Positions 6,801 through 14,380 of a DNA stretch of 23,446 nucleotides are shown piece by piece. The notes beneath the pieces were generated by a model. That model was not told the DNA's origin and ran no database searches. It worked only from the letters and a program-made list of their open reading frames with translations. The position numbers were made by a program, and so were the translations under genes. Positions within the stretch are counted from its first letter, which is position 1. Each line of letters begins with the position of its first letter. Source of the stretch: Perkinsus olseni (taxonomy: Eukaryota; Perkinsozoa; Perkinsida; Perkinsidae); NCBI GenBank assembly GCA_013115135.1, contig JABANP010000671.1:1-23446 (forward strand), read 5' to 3'.

Positions 6801-9114
6801 GGAGCAGATACGCCTGACCCAAGACACCGACCCCGTTGTATCTAAGGTACGAGAACGAGTAGGCGATGACCGACCGTTGGCTAGGAAGGAGTTCGTGTCT
6901 AAAGCCTTCGTGGCTTATAGACGCTTGTGGCCTACCTTAGATGTTGGTAATGGCGTGCTAGTCCGCTTCCTTCGAGTAGACCCCCTGAGCCCAGTCCGTA
7001 CGGTGCCAGTCATCCCCGATTCACTCCGACAAGATACTCTGGTACACTTCCATAGTGCCCCCGCCCACTTCGGTCAGAAGAGGATGCTGGAGCTGATGAA
7101 GCAGCAGGTATACTGGCCTAATATGCATGTTGACGTCGAGGCCTTCGTACATAACTGCCGCGGTTGCATCCTTGGCCAATCTGCCCGACCGCCTAAAGCT
7201 CCTTTGGGTACTGTACCTGTCGGACGACCATGGCATACGGTGGCTATCGACTACTTGGATATTACTCCTGCGGTCGACGGCAAGCGACATCTACTCGTAC
7301 TACAAGACTATTTTACTAAGTGGTCCGAAGCCTTCCCCTTGGATACGCTGACCGTGGCTGAGACGTTGCCTCACCTACTGGATATCTTTAGGAGATTCGG
7401 CCCTCCGGTCAGAATCCATAGCGATCAAGGTGCGCAATTTGAGTCCGACTTGTTCAACCGTGTGCTTACTGCCCTTGGGATTAAGCGATCACATTCGACC
7501 GTTTATCATCCGCAGGGAAATGGTTTGGTGGAGAGGTTTAATAGAAGTCTGCTTGACATGCTGAGGAAGCATATTGTAATCCCTAACTGGGTGGAGAACT
7601 TACCAGCCCTCTTATGGATATATAATACTTCTATCCATTCGGTCACCGGTTTTAGTCCCTACAAGCTTATGTTTGCTAGGGATCCTCCGACCGATTTTAT
7701 GCCGGTAACCCTGCTAGCTACAGACCTCATGTATGACCCCACCACCTACGAGCGTTATTCTTCTACGTTGCGGGCCTATCTTACGGAACAAGTAGACCAA
7801 GCTGTCACCCAAGCCGCTGGTGCGGCAAGAAGGCTATATGACTCTGACCGACCCCAAGGTTTTTATGTTGGTGCTAGGGTACTGCTACGGCTACTACGAC
7901 ATCAGCGACAATTCAAGCTCTCCCCTATGTGGGAACCTGATTGGTTTGTTATTGAGATCATTGGTGATCACAACCCTGTGAAGGTCGTTCGCATTTACCA
8001 CTTGCCCACTAAGAGATCTAAGGTCTATAGTGTCGATCACTTGAAGATCGATCCTCTACAGCCCGATAATCTGGACGAGATTAAGGAGCAGTTTCCCTCG
8101 ATACTCTCTAGACCGAGACCCGTACCGACCGAACATGGTTCTGCTCAAGTATCTACCGTAGATGAGAATCGACCACGAGAATTTCCGGAGATGGTTTTCT
8201 TGGGCGAGAACGACGACCCTTTCGCCCCTGATCAACCAGTTCGCGACCTACAGTGGCCAGGTATGGAGGCCTTCCGTCCGCAGCTAACGACTCCAACGCC
8301 TTCCCCCATGCGTCCTGCTATGGTTAAGATCCATCCACCCGTGGACACCGCTAACCGGCCTGGGATTTTAGGTCGTGCCCCGACCGACTGTGTGTCAGAG
8401 GAGTTGCAATCTGTACAATCTGATGGCTCAGTTCGACGTCCTGTATTGTCAGAAGCGCCTATTCCACCGACCCCCGTCGACCCCGCTGACGTGCCCGTCC
8501 CATCCGGTACTACCGGGTCTACTCCTTTGCTGACATCACGATCGAGTTCTTCGCATCCTCCTGTCCCGAGCGTCCACGGTACTACGCCTCTCTTGACTTC
8601 TGCAACCTCGTCTCCGTATCGGTCGGTGCTTGATGACTTTGAAACCCTTAGCCCTGAGCAACAACGGCCGGTTCAGTTAAGTACGCCCGCTCCAACGCCG
8701 AATTCTTCGCTTCAGATGTCAATGGCATCTGCGTTAGAAGAACGAGAGAACTCTTCTGCTCTATTATCCCCTGACCGTCCTCTAGAACCCCCGATTCCGG
8801 TCCCGCTTCAGAGCCCTCTACTGGTTCAAGAGGAAGAACTTCAACTGTCTACTTCAAGTTCCTCAACTTCTACTACGCCAGAGGTTGGTTCTGTCCGTGA
8901 AGACGACTCCCCTCAGGCTACGCCCGAACCCGCTGAGTTAGTCCAGCCTATGCCGGTCGAGCTCACCCGACCCCGTACACGTTCTCAAGCTGGTACTCTA
9001 CCTCGACCGAGAGTACACTTTGACCCCGCTAATTACGTCCCGATAGCCTTGCAACGACGTCAAGAGCAAGAAGCTAATTGCTCAAGGTCTATGCCTACAG
9101 ACGGTTCGAACTAA
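3787..9114 (+). CDS. pol: Pol polyprotein (PR-RT-RNase H-IN), element 1
   Basis: After the -1 shift the frame runs uninterrupted for 1,775 residues; the first Met is at 3910 (numbering below starts there). The aspartic protease has Ala-Leu-Ile-Asp-Gly-Gly at 3-8, so the usual D-[T/S]-G triad reads D-G-G, and a Leu-Leu-Gly-Phe-Asp-Phe-Leu motif follows near 89-95. A linker of about 300 residues holds a duplicated Thr-Glu-Ala-Pro-Ile motif. Reverse transcriptase carries YLDD at 583-586. RNase H includes Asp738 (Cys-Asp-Ala-Ser). Integrase has an HHCC zinc region and the catalytic triad D1114, D1172, E1208 with the classic 35-residue D-E spacing, followed by a degenerate GPY/F-like segment (about 1335-1380). 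The last 350 residues are Pro/Ser/Thr-rich and lack a chromodomain. All RT, RNase H and IN catalytic residues are present, so the enzyme could be functional if the protease is. Confidence 0.97.
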   Translation, partial: LDVRPDCGDRSKDVLSLWTHGESTGSFIYARLSIPNSISPVMKALIDGGARITVVRRRFLPTGTILTPTLTNAGSADPNGVIPLLGSATVRLHLYDSPSGSSGLPPPVGDPCMSFDFMVYVVEDLICDMLLGFDFLWHFGLSLQMEDEGVRVVCTRRPLTPVANAVPVMRNPTPTVLPYLALSSCASSSGADRSVLNRSAMTTSCTATTVSLTSTTEPEQTMVREVAGAEASVLRDSAVQADLMTDRSVQTDPVHPPQRRADSVPPSDGDTALRRQDSLKRRHGDVDDNLIDCSAAPEDWGDPEKNTVPLTEAPIRALYPPVARPSELPASVNCNEPTDPGFTSTDWGEPERTAVPHTEAPILALNPPVSYAPYDDPKVGHYTDFKPWPDADGFVEDDFADDDIGGDLDNYAIPKLPGPDDPVYVMPDIPTVEKPELKPVADLCDQFKELFRSKLGRCDLVEHPIITDDSKPVAQRPRRIPYHWQQDVRGQIDDMLKEGIIRPSRSSWRSLCVFVKKKTGGVRICVDFRVLNEKSDLCAYPLPRPDFVQDDLLGAKVFTTLDLKSGYWQIPLTEKDIHKTAFCPGYGFPLYEFLVMPFGLQSAGATFQYLMDHILGHLPFVKVYLDDILIFSPDLKTHIEHLKEVFKCLTEAKLVIGAPKCEFAMDEIHYIGHVYDKYGMRPDPDRTLCIADWPIPETVLDIRRFVGLVGYYRPFIPRFADMSRPVQGLITECKDDPENVKQYWTDEHSRSFDEMRSVLVGLPALAYPDFSRPFTLCCDASDVAIGSVLEQDGRPLAFFSQLLTASQQRWHTYEKEGYALFRSLDKFRHYLLGQPFKVTVFSDHRPLEHLASSKSPRVQRWLLAMQQYRFEVRYKEGVKNVNADALSRPLSSKAIRLATVLRQGDPTTIRTRPRVPPGASVLTTTGVLLTSSTSATGRRPARSSTMIPAKPRTTKRLIPQPVRSGLDVVPPDSVLPDCDPELSGLPKPAEVPMVATVLLCSKWTWEQIRLTQDTDPVVSKVRERVGDDRPLARKEFVSKAFVAYRRLWPTLDVGNGVLVRFLRVDPLSPVRTVPVIPDSLRQDTLVHFHSAPAHFGQKRMLELMKQQVYWPNMHVDVEAFVHNCRGCILGQSARPPKAPLGTVPVGRPWHTVAIDYLDITPAVDGKRHLLVLQDYFTKWSEAFPLDTLTVAETLPHLLDIFRRFGPPVRIHSDQGAQFESDLFNRVLTALGIKRSHSTVYHPQGNGLVERFNRSLLDMLRKHIVIPNWVENLPALLWIYNTSIHSVTGFSPYKLMFARDPPTDFMPVTLLATDLMYDPTTYERYSSTLRAYLTEQVDQAVTQAAGAARRLYDSDRPQGFYVGARVLLRLLRHQRQFKLSPMWEPDWFVIEIIGDHNPVKVVRIYHLPTKRSKVYSVDHLKIDPLQPDNLDEIKEQFPSILSRPRPVPTEHGSAQVSTVDENRPREFPEMVFLGENDDPFAPDQPVRDLQWPGMEAFRPQLTTPTPSPMRPAMVKIHPPVDTANRPGILGRAPTDCVSEELQSVQSDGSVRRPVLSEAPIPPTPVDPADVPVPSGTTGSTPLLTSRSSSSHPPVPSVHGTTPLLTSATSSPYRSVLDDFETLSPEQQRPVQLSTPAPTPNSSLQMSMASALEERENSSALLSPDRPLEPPIPVPLQSPLLVQEEELQLSTSSSSTSTTPEVGSVREDDSPQATPEPAELVQPMPVELTRPRTRSQAGTLPRPRVHFDPANYVPIALQRRQEQEANCSRSMPTDGSN

Positions 9115-9331
9115 ACCTAAGTATTATGGCTTAGTTCTGGCAGGGAGGGGAATAATGATAATGTTACTAGTACACTATCAGGACCGGGCCAAGCGACTTC
9201 GTTGTGCGAAGTCACCTCTAGTCTCGTCTAGACCCCTCACTACCTCTTCGGTCTACGCAATACCGTTTTGCGGGTTGCCTCTTTTCCGATTATAGTCCGC
9301 CTGTAGTATTGGCTGACCGGCTCCCGGGGGC
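9115..9331. other. Spacer after pol with internal polypurine tract
   Basis: A tract GGCAGGGAGGGGAA at 9139-9152 is nearly identical to the 3' polypurine tract at 10183-10196. A perfect 7-bp hairpin, GACTTCG / CGAAGTC, lies at 9195-9213. I see no coding frame here. The tract could prime a second plus strand (a central PPT) or mark an older element 3' end. Confidence 0.6.
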
Positions 9332-10101
9332 ATGGTTAGCAGTAAGAAAGATCTTGAAAAACGTTCTGAGTATGAATTGGCGATCCGACGATATCCCGTT
9401 CAACAAGAAGTTGTTCTGACTGCTTACAACAACGATTCTGTTGAAGTGCTGTGTCTTGATAAAGTTCCTGCACTTTTCATGCACTTTTAGGTCAAACGTG
9501 TCTATTTGGTAACGGCCAGTACCCGTTACGAAGGCTTGACTATCGACTTATTTTACGCTATTGGTATCGTTCTAGAGCCCCTGCACTTCAGCTTCCGACC
9601 GTGTTTATGCCTAACTTCGTCCGCCTACTGACCGACGTCGCTGGGGAGACCAAGCACGTTCTGACCGACACCACAACTCTGGTCTGGGTCCCGATGGTAA
9701 GAGATCTGGTCTGACCGCGTCGGAGATGGTGGTGGCTGCCCTACTGGAATCCGATTCTCATGGTCTGGAAGCCCAACGACTACGCCAACTTCCGACCGAA
9801 CTGTTCCGCAGAGAGGCCCATGAAGTTCGTTATTTTGGTAAGGCTACTCAGGAAGAGGTCGACCGAGTCCGTCGCCGCGGACAGTTGCCTGCTTACTTCC
9901 ATCATAGTATCCGTACTGGCGAGATCTCTGCCGAGCGGTTGATCGAAGACTTGGTGCGTCTCTGCCGAGCGGTTGATCGAAGACTTGGTGCGATTCTACT
10001 CTGGTCAAGCTGCTGCGGGTCGTACACTTGTAACCCGACCGACATCTTCGATGGAGATCAGCGAGATTATTGAAGGAGACGAAGATGAAGCTGCTGAGTA
10101 A
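9332..10101 (+). pseudogene. Broken extra ORF between pol and 3' LTR, element 1
   Basis: The reading frame opens at ATG 9332 and should end at TAA 10099, which is followed in frame by TGA TAA TAA. Codon usage, including frequent GACCG words, matches pol. It is broken at three points: an 11-bp tandem duplication (TGCACTTTTCA-type unit, about 9469-9489) that brings in a TAG at 9488; a frame change between 9615 and 9714; and an exact 34-bp tandem duplication (9925-9958 and 9959-9992). Neither duplication length is a multiple of three. The longest surviving segment (from ATG 9726) is charged and Arg/Glu-rich, and the original C-terminus was strongly acidic. No transmembrane segment or envelope feature is visible, so it is not an obvious env. 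Function is unknown. Confidence 0.6.
9925..9992. repeat. Exact 34-bp tandem duplication
   Basis: Two identical 34-nt copies abut (9925-9958 and 9959-9992), each running from TCTCTGCCGAG to TTGGTGCG. The copies are read in two different frames, which shows that the duplication happened after the ORF was formed. Confidence 0.9.
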
Positions 10102-10182
10102 TGATAATAATTCGTATGACTTCTATTTTGATTTTGATTTTTTTGTGATGTCTGACCGCTTCGATACTCTGGTCATCGTCTT

Positions 10183-10196
10183 GGCAGGGAGGGAAA
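10183..10196 (+). other. 3' polypurine tract, element 1
   Basis: GGCAGGGAGGGAAA directly abuts the TG of the 3' LTR. This is the expected position for the plus-strand primer of reverse transcription. Confidence 0.85.
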
Positions 10197-10484
10197 TGTG
10201 GTGCCAGGAGGCGTAGCTATAATGGCACGCACACCGACCGAACGTAATCCTGTCCCCTTTTGTGTACGAATAGACGCTGACCGAAGGTATCGCAAAGCGT
10301 GTCCCAAGCTAAGCTATTGAATAACTCAACGCTATAGTTCACGTAGAAACCATTGCTAAGTATCATCGTATATCTATTGCTTGGTACGAGTTCCGACCGT
10401 ACTAGTATTTGGTATCCGTATACAGTCTGGTCCTTGAGCTGGTTAATAAGGTTTGGGCAAACTTCCCCTATATATAACCTTACA
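10197..10484 (+). repeat. 3' LTR of element 1
   Basis: The LTR is the same length as the 5' LTR (288 bp). By eye there are 13 substitutions and no indels. Several substitutions are clustered (adjacent pairs near 10270 and 10335, and four within about 7 nt near 10360). Confidence 0.95.
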
Positions 10485-10489
10485 CTTGC
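10485..10489. repeat. Target-site duplication CTTGC, right
   Basis: This is the direct repeat of 2225-2229. Beyond it, unit 1 resumes with CTCAGCAG, as at 15713 in unit 2. Confidence 0.93.
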
Positions 10490-11044
10490 CTCAGCAGACA
10501 AGAAATTCGGGGTAGCCATGTGCGCATCATTAAATTGATATTATGAATTGGCTACCGCCTTTAGCCCGACCCAACGCGGTCAACGTGTTATCAATCGAAG
10601 AGCTCGCCACTCGCAATGCAATGAAGGTAGTGCCGTACGCAGGATACGTACTCGTGAAAGGCTTTCCCTGAAAGCGGCTCGCGTGACACCAGTACACCCG
10701 TACGCATGCACTGTCTGCAAAGCCTTCTCTGGAAACGCTCACGTGGATGCCTTTCAAAAGAACTGCCGCGTTAGGGAGCGCGAGGCTTTTAAAATACCTC
10801 GAAGACTCTTCGACGAAGAGTGTGACCCTAAAAGTTTCTCCCGACGAAGGATGAAGTTCCAATGCGACGAACATGATAGTCTGGTGAATGAGATACAGCG
10901 AACCACAGTTGGCTGCCCAGGGCAGCCTGCCCTTCCTCTTCAAATGGCTACCGTTTCTTGTTGGATGGCTGCCCTGTGTTCGTACTCTTCTTACTGGTGG
11001 TAGTCGGCCCGTAGCCGTTTGAAGCTATAGCTACGGGACATTGC

Positions 11045-11052
11045 CTTGTAAC
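11045..11052. repeat. 8-bp target-site duplication CTTGTAAC, left
   Basis: The 8-mer is repeated perfectly at 11309-11316, on the other side of the MITE. Confidence 0.92.
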
Positions 11053-11308
11053 TAGAGCTGGGCAACCGTACTGGGTTTGAGGAAAGTACGGTACTGAGTA
11101 CGTTTCAAACTGTCAATCTAGTACGGGAACGGAGAACTAGTAAGTATTACATATATTAAACAACGCATACGTGTATTAAATTACGCCGTACTTCAAGTAC
11201 GGCGTACTAGTACGGTACTCGGGAACCGCTGCGACGGGTAGTACGGGTACGAAGCCGTACTCGTACCCGTACCGTACTAGACCGTACCCGTACTGTCGCC
11301 CACCTCTA
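11053..11308. mobile_element. hAT-type MITE, 256 bp
   Basis: The terminal inverted repeats start TAGAGCTGGGCAACCGTAC on the left and TAGAGGTGGGCGACAGTAC on the right (reverse complement), with 4 mismatches in 19. They are flanked by a perfect 8-bp duplication. The TAGAGNTGGGC terminus and 8-bp duplication are hallmarks of hAT transposons; there is no transposase, so it is non-autonomous. The interior is a mass of CGTAC / GTACG words with an 11-bp-arm palindrome at 11183-11205, so the whole element can fold back. It lies within the stretch missing from unit 2. Confidence 0.88.
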
Positions 11309-11316
11309 CTTGTAAC
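11309..11316. repeat. 8-bp target-site duplication CTTGTAAC, right
   Basis: This is the direct repeat of 11045-11052. Confidence 0.92.
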
Positions 11317-11504
11317 TCAATGCGGGACGAAGGTGGAAAGAATGTTCGCCAGTCGGAGTAGGACTGACAAATGACATAATATAATATAATTGAATATTTA
11401 TTGTCGAATGAACTCTGAGTCTCTTGATATGGATCGATTCAGAGGCAAGAAGGCATCAGTGTTCGCTGAAGACTATTGTGAATGATATGGTAGAACTCCG
11501 AGGG

Positions 11505-11667
11505 CTAGTAAGGGCATTCACAGCCCCTCGTCAAGAACAACACACTTACACTGAGTCTCACATTGGTGATAACAGAACTTGTCATCACATATATCGCCGG
11601 GATGAACGCAGCCGAGACAGCACGACAACCAAAGGATGCCGATCGGCATGAGGATGGTTGGAATCAT
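11505..11667 (-). pseudogene. Type B secreted cysteine-rich peptide, frameshifted copy B1
   Basis: The ATG at 11667 opens a 49-codon frame that ends with TGA at 11518-11520. Its first 43 residues closely match B2: a hydrophobic signal (Gly-Ile-Leu-Trp-Leu-Ser core), then Cys20, 27, 32, 36, 40 and 42. After Cys42 the frame breaks: about 14-16 nt present in B2 are missing, and the terminal Cys-x-Cys-Pro-[Tyr/His]-stop is still readable in another frame, with its TAG at 11505-11507. The last three cysteines are therefore lost from the expressed frame. It is either a recent pseudogene or a variant with a shortened six-Cys domain. The unchanged upstream part suggests the lesion is recent. Confidence 0.7.
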
Positions 11668-11801
11668 GTTGAGTAAAAGAAAACCTGCGAGCGAGTTCGA
11701 CTGTAGTACTCCACTTGCCTCTTCCGTGCAACTCAGAGCGTGGAACCAACAGAAGGCGATTGGAGTTTCCAGCAGCCGATGAGCTTTCAAGTTGGCAATA
11801 G

Positions 11802-11954
11802 TGCACTGTGGTGACAACATATTGACGACAATACGCCGTGTAACAGCGGCCACCCGTTCAGTACTACTCGTCTCTTAGACTATCATTGCTGCACTTGCTT
11901 TCACTGCTACTGTTACATAGCGCATAGTCGTCACGACGCTGTCACTATAGTGCA
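11802..11954. repeat. 43-nt inverted repeat upstream of B1
   Basis: Arm 1 (11802-11844) is an imperfect inverted copy of arm 2 (11912-11954); both run from TGCACT to GTAAC when oriented alike. The structure lies 135 bp upstream of the B1 start codon and has a counterpart in unit 2. It could be a small MITE or a promoter fold-back. A shortened arm-2-like copy lies at 12675-12709. Confidence 0.65.
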
Positions 11955-13669
11955 GCTCGCTCTCACGATCGGAAGCGTCATCGGATAGGATAGACCTGAT
12001 CGTCAAAACCAGAGGCATTAGCTGGACCGCAGCGGTCCCAGCGGCTGGGATGGAATCTCACAGGGCCTAGTCGTGCACTTCGGAATGGACCACTCGTGGC
12101 AACCTCCCATGAAGAAGCTTGAAGAAAACGCCATGATCGTGCAGACGGATCAGATCTGCCGATCGTTGCAGCAGAAGACGATGATGACGAGGTGGAGCAG
12201 AGAGCGGAACGATCCTCGGTTGGAGCTGGTGGTGAAGGTGAGAGCCGAAGGTGTAGAGCTAGCACACTCCGGGATGTCTTTGCAGCAAGACCAAATGAAA
12301 GATATCCATGAGAAATACTGCGTTTCATGATCAGACTCTGATCATCAGAGCTCGGGCACGAGTTCCATGCAGATGATTAGACCCCTGAGTTGAAGTCCAA
12401 GTTCGAGGGTAGTCTTCCAGAACAAGTAGCTGCTATCTTACTGCACCATAACTCAGTACAGCCTGGCTATTTGAGACGGGGCTCAAAGAGAGGTGAAGCC
12501 GGACTCGAGGGGAGTTGAATCAACTCAGTCGATCGATAATGAGATCCCGCAGCGTAATTTAGAACGCATGCGCTTGCACGGCGCGCAGTGCACGCGCGGT
12601 GATACGCAGCAGCAGTCAAGGTAAATGTAGCGATGACAGTTTCACAGCTGAGTACTACTGAGCCGGGTGGCGGCTGTTACATAGCGTTGTCACTATGTTA
12701 TCACTGTAGTTTCGTGTTCCCGAGTCTGACACTGCTAGTCAGAGCACTCGACATTTGATGCGTACGAAAACTATTCAAGAACATGAACCCTGTGGAGCCG
12801 ATGCGTATGCATGCGTTCTGTGTCGCGCAGAGAGATAAAAAGCGGGTCCAACTTGGACCGTCCAAGGCTACGCTACGGGCATGAACGTTTATCGATGTCG
12901 TATTGAGAGCATGAACCTTCGGAATGCCGGGTGAGCACCGCTTGTAGAAGACAATTGCAGATTCTCTTGGGCATATCTATAGGCCCAGTAGAAGAGTCGA
13001 AGAAAGAGAAATCATTCTTTTATAGGTTCGAATTGGGTTCCTGAGGACCCGGTCCTCAATTACTGATAACTCAACAAACTCCACGACAAGGGGTGACAAG
13101 CACCGTAAGGTAGAGTTACGAGTTATCAATACTGTTGGTTCAATAGTTTTTGAGGCATGCGTATTTCAAGCAGGTTGCGATATGTTCGGTCGCACAGGAT
13201 TTGAACCAGCAGGAATTGATTACATAAGAGTGATATAAAAAGAAAGGCTTGTAGACATCTCTGAGGGCATAGAGGTCACTCTTGGGAAAGCGGTCAATGT
13301 CGGAGCCGCAGCGATAGGAGATTTCCCCGGATCATTCGCCCGGGGCGGCAGTTGGTGGACTCTCTTGAGGTTACCAATGGATCTTGCTTCCTTCCTTCCA
13401 CCACGGCGTTTTAACGGACAGAACTTTGAGGGGAATCTACAGCCGAAAGAAGAACAGACGATGAACTCGTCCAGGTCCTCCTCCTGCCACCATCCGAGTT
13501 GGCATTGTTATCTGAAATTCAGAGTCTGCATCCCTCATCAAATGGTGAGCACACAACTAGCCCTTTGGCGTGTTTGTGTGGTCTCGTCTTGGGATAGTAG
13601 CGTTGGAATGGCGGCGAACGGTAGTTGAAGAAGATGTGCCGAGCTCTGCTGGGGCCGTACGCGGATACT

Positions 13670-14120
13670 CATCCCAGAATCACAGGCACTGACTCAACTC
13701 AGTCGTTGGTTTCCGATCTTGATTCAAGACTTGAATTTCAAGTCGCCCCATGATTCACAAATGTTGATTTAAATACCGTATTCATGAGTGAGACTCTTGA
13801 TTCCTGAGTATGATTACTGATTCCAGATTCAGATTCAAGGTTCGTGAGTATGATTTTTGATTCCTGATTTTCTCAAGCACCGATTCTGACTCCCGATTCA
13901 GAATCGCGATTCTTGATTCAAAAACATGCTCAGCCGCTGATAATGAATCAATGAGTCAGAGTATTTACTCAACCCAGTGAGGAGGAATCATGATTCTAGA
14001 TTTTTTTTGCTTGATTGTCATCCGAACTCATACTCGTAAGTATTTGACTCAACTCGAGGCCGCCGCAGATTCAGAATCAGACTCAGCATCTGGTTCTGAT
14101 TCATACTCACGTTGTAAGTA
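13670..14120. repeat. GATTC / TGANTCA-rich low-complexity zone, unit 2
   Basis: The zone has the same degenerate word set as 380-735, expanded by about 100 bp. A second patch lies at 14470-14720. No open frame is supported. Confidence 0.6.
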
Positions 14121-14138
14121 TCCCGATTTTAGCGTGTC

Positions 14139-14219
14139 AGTTTTCCTTGATTCGTACCGAGGGTCCCGACCCCGGCACCGAAGGTCGGATCAGATTCTCT
14201 ACGCTGAGTATTAGCGCAA
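14139..14219. other. Ultraconserved block 1, unit 2 copy
   Basis: The 81 nt are identical to 736-816 and have the same CCGACC...GGTCGG inverted repeat. Confidence 0.6.
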
Positions 14220-14314
14220 ATTTTTCACACAGGCTTGTGATTGACACAGATCTCACCGAGATTTGGATCTGGGTGGAGGCTATGATTGTTCAACTGTATA
14301 TCCGCTATACCAAT

Positions 14315-14380
14315 TCCCTCTGGTTAGCATGCATCACGATTCGCGAGAGAAGCGTCCAAGGGCCTTTCACTGTCCGACAC
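14315..14380. other. Ultraconserved block 2, unit 2 copy
   Basis: The block matches 911-976 at 65 of 66 positions. It lies in a plus-strand frame (14147-14560) whose conserved part encodes an Ile-Arg-Tyr-Thr-Asn-Ser-Leu-Trp-Leu-Ala-Cys segment in both units. It could be a small exon, but I see no domain. Confidence 0.5.

Larger units (their letters stand above)
2230..10484 (+). mobile_element. Element 1: full-length Ty3/gypsy-type LTR retrotransposon
   Basis: The element is 8,255 bp and has every structural hallmark: 288-bp LTRs bounded by TG and CA, a 5-bp target duplication, a PBS, gag, pol in the order PR-RT-RNaseH-IN, and a polypurine tract next to the 3' LTR. The RT-before-IN order places it with Ty3/gypsy (Metaviridae), not Ty1/copia. 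No chromodomain is visible. An extra, broken ORF of about 250 codons follows pol. The LTRs differ at 13 positions by eye (about 95.5% identity), so it is not a fresh insertion. It inserted into unit 1 between the A1 and B1 genes; unit 2 near 15709 shows the uninterrupted paralogous site. Confidence 0.95.
10485..13149. repeat. Unit 1 of the segmental duplication, right part
   Basis: The sequence aligns with about 15709-17700 of unit 2, interrupted by indels. Unit 2 lacks roughly 820 bp between about 10648 and 11470, a stretch that contains the MITE. Unit 1 lacks the roughly 650 bp found at 16560-17210. Between 10500 and 11010 both strands carry long frames without ATG support. A Cys/His-containing plus frame (about 10680-10900) is partly matched after element 2 at 23390-23446, but it is not conserved enough to call. 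From 11955 to 13149 I see no gene; near 13065-13135 there is a short inverted repeat GATAACTC...GAGTTATC. Confidence 0.75.

Noticed and set aside
3904..9100. Many medium-length frames on the minus strand and in other plus frames within pol
   Set aside because: They are by-products of the long pol frame; they lack domains and are not needed to explain the sequence.
9332..10101. Extra ORF of element 1 as an envelope gene
   Set aside because: No signal peptide, transmembrane segment or Cys-rich ectodomain is visible in any of the surviving pieces.
10530..11003. Overlapping long frames on both strands as a gene (Cys/His-rich on plus, 137 codons on minus)
   Set aside because: The plus frame lacks an ATG at its start, neither frame is kept open in units 2 and 3, and no domain is recognised.
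11978..12330. Minus 116-codon and plus 85-codon frames
   Set aside because: A short N-terminal part of the minus frame is similar at 17305, but unit 2 has GTG instead of ATG and the rest diverges; low-complexity Ser runs explain the openness.
13020..13045. tRNA-like GGTTCGAATT sequence
   Set aside because: No cloverleaf can be drawn around it; only the T-loop-like word is present.
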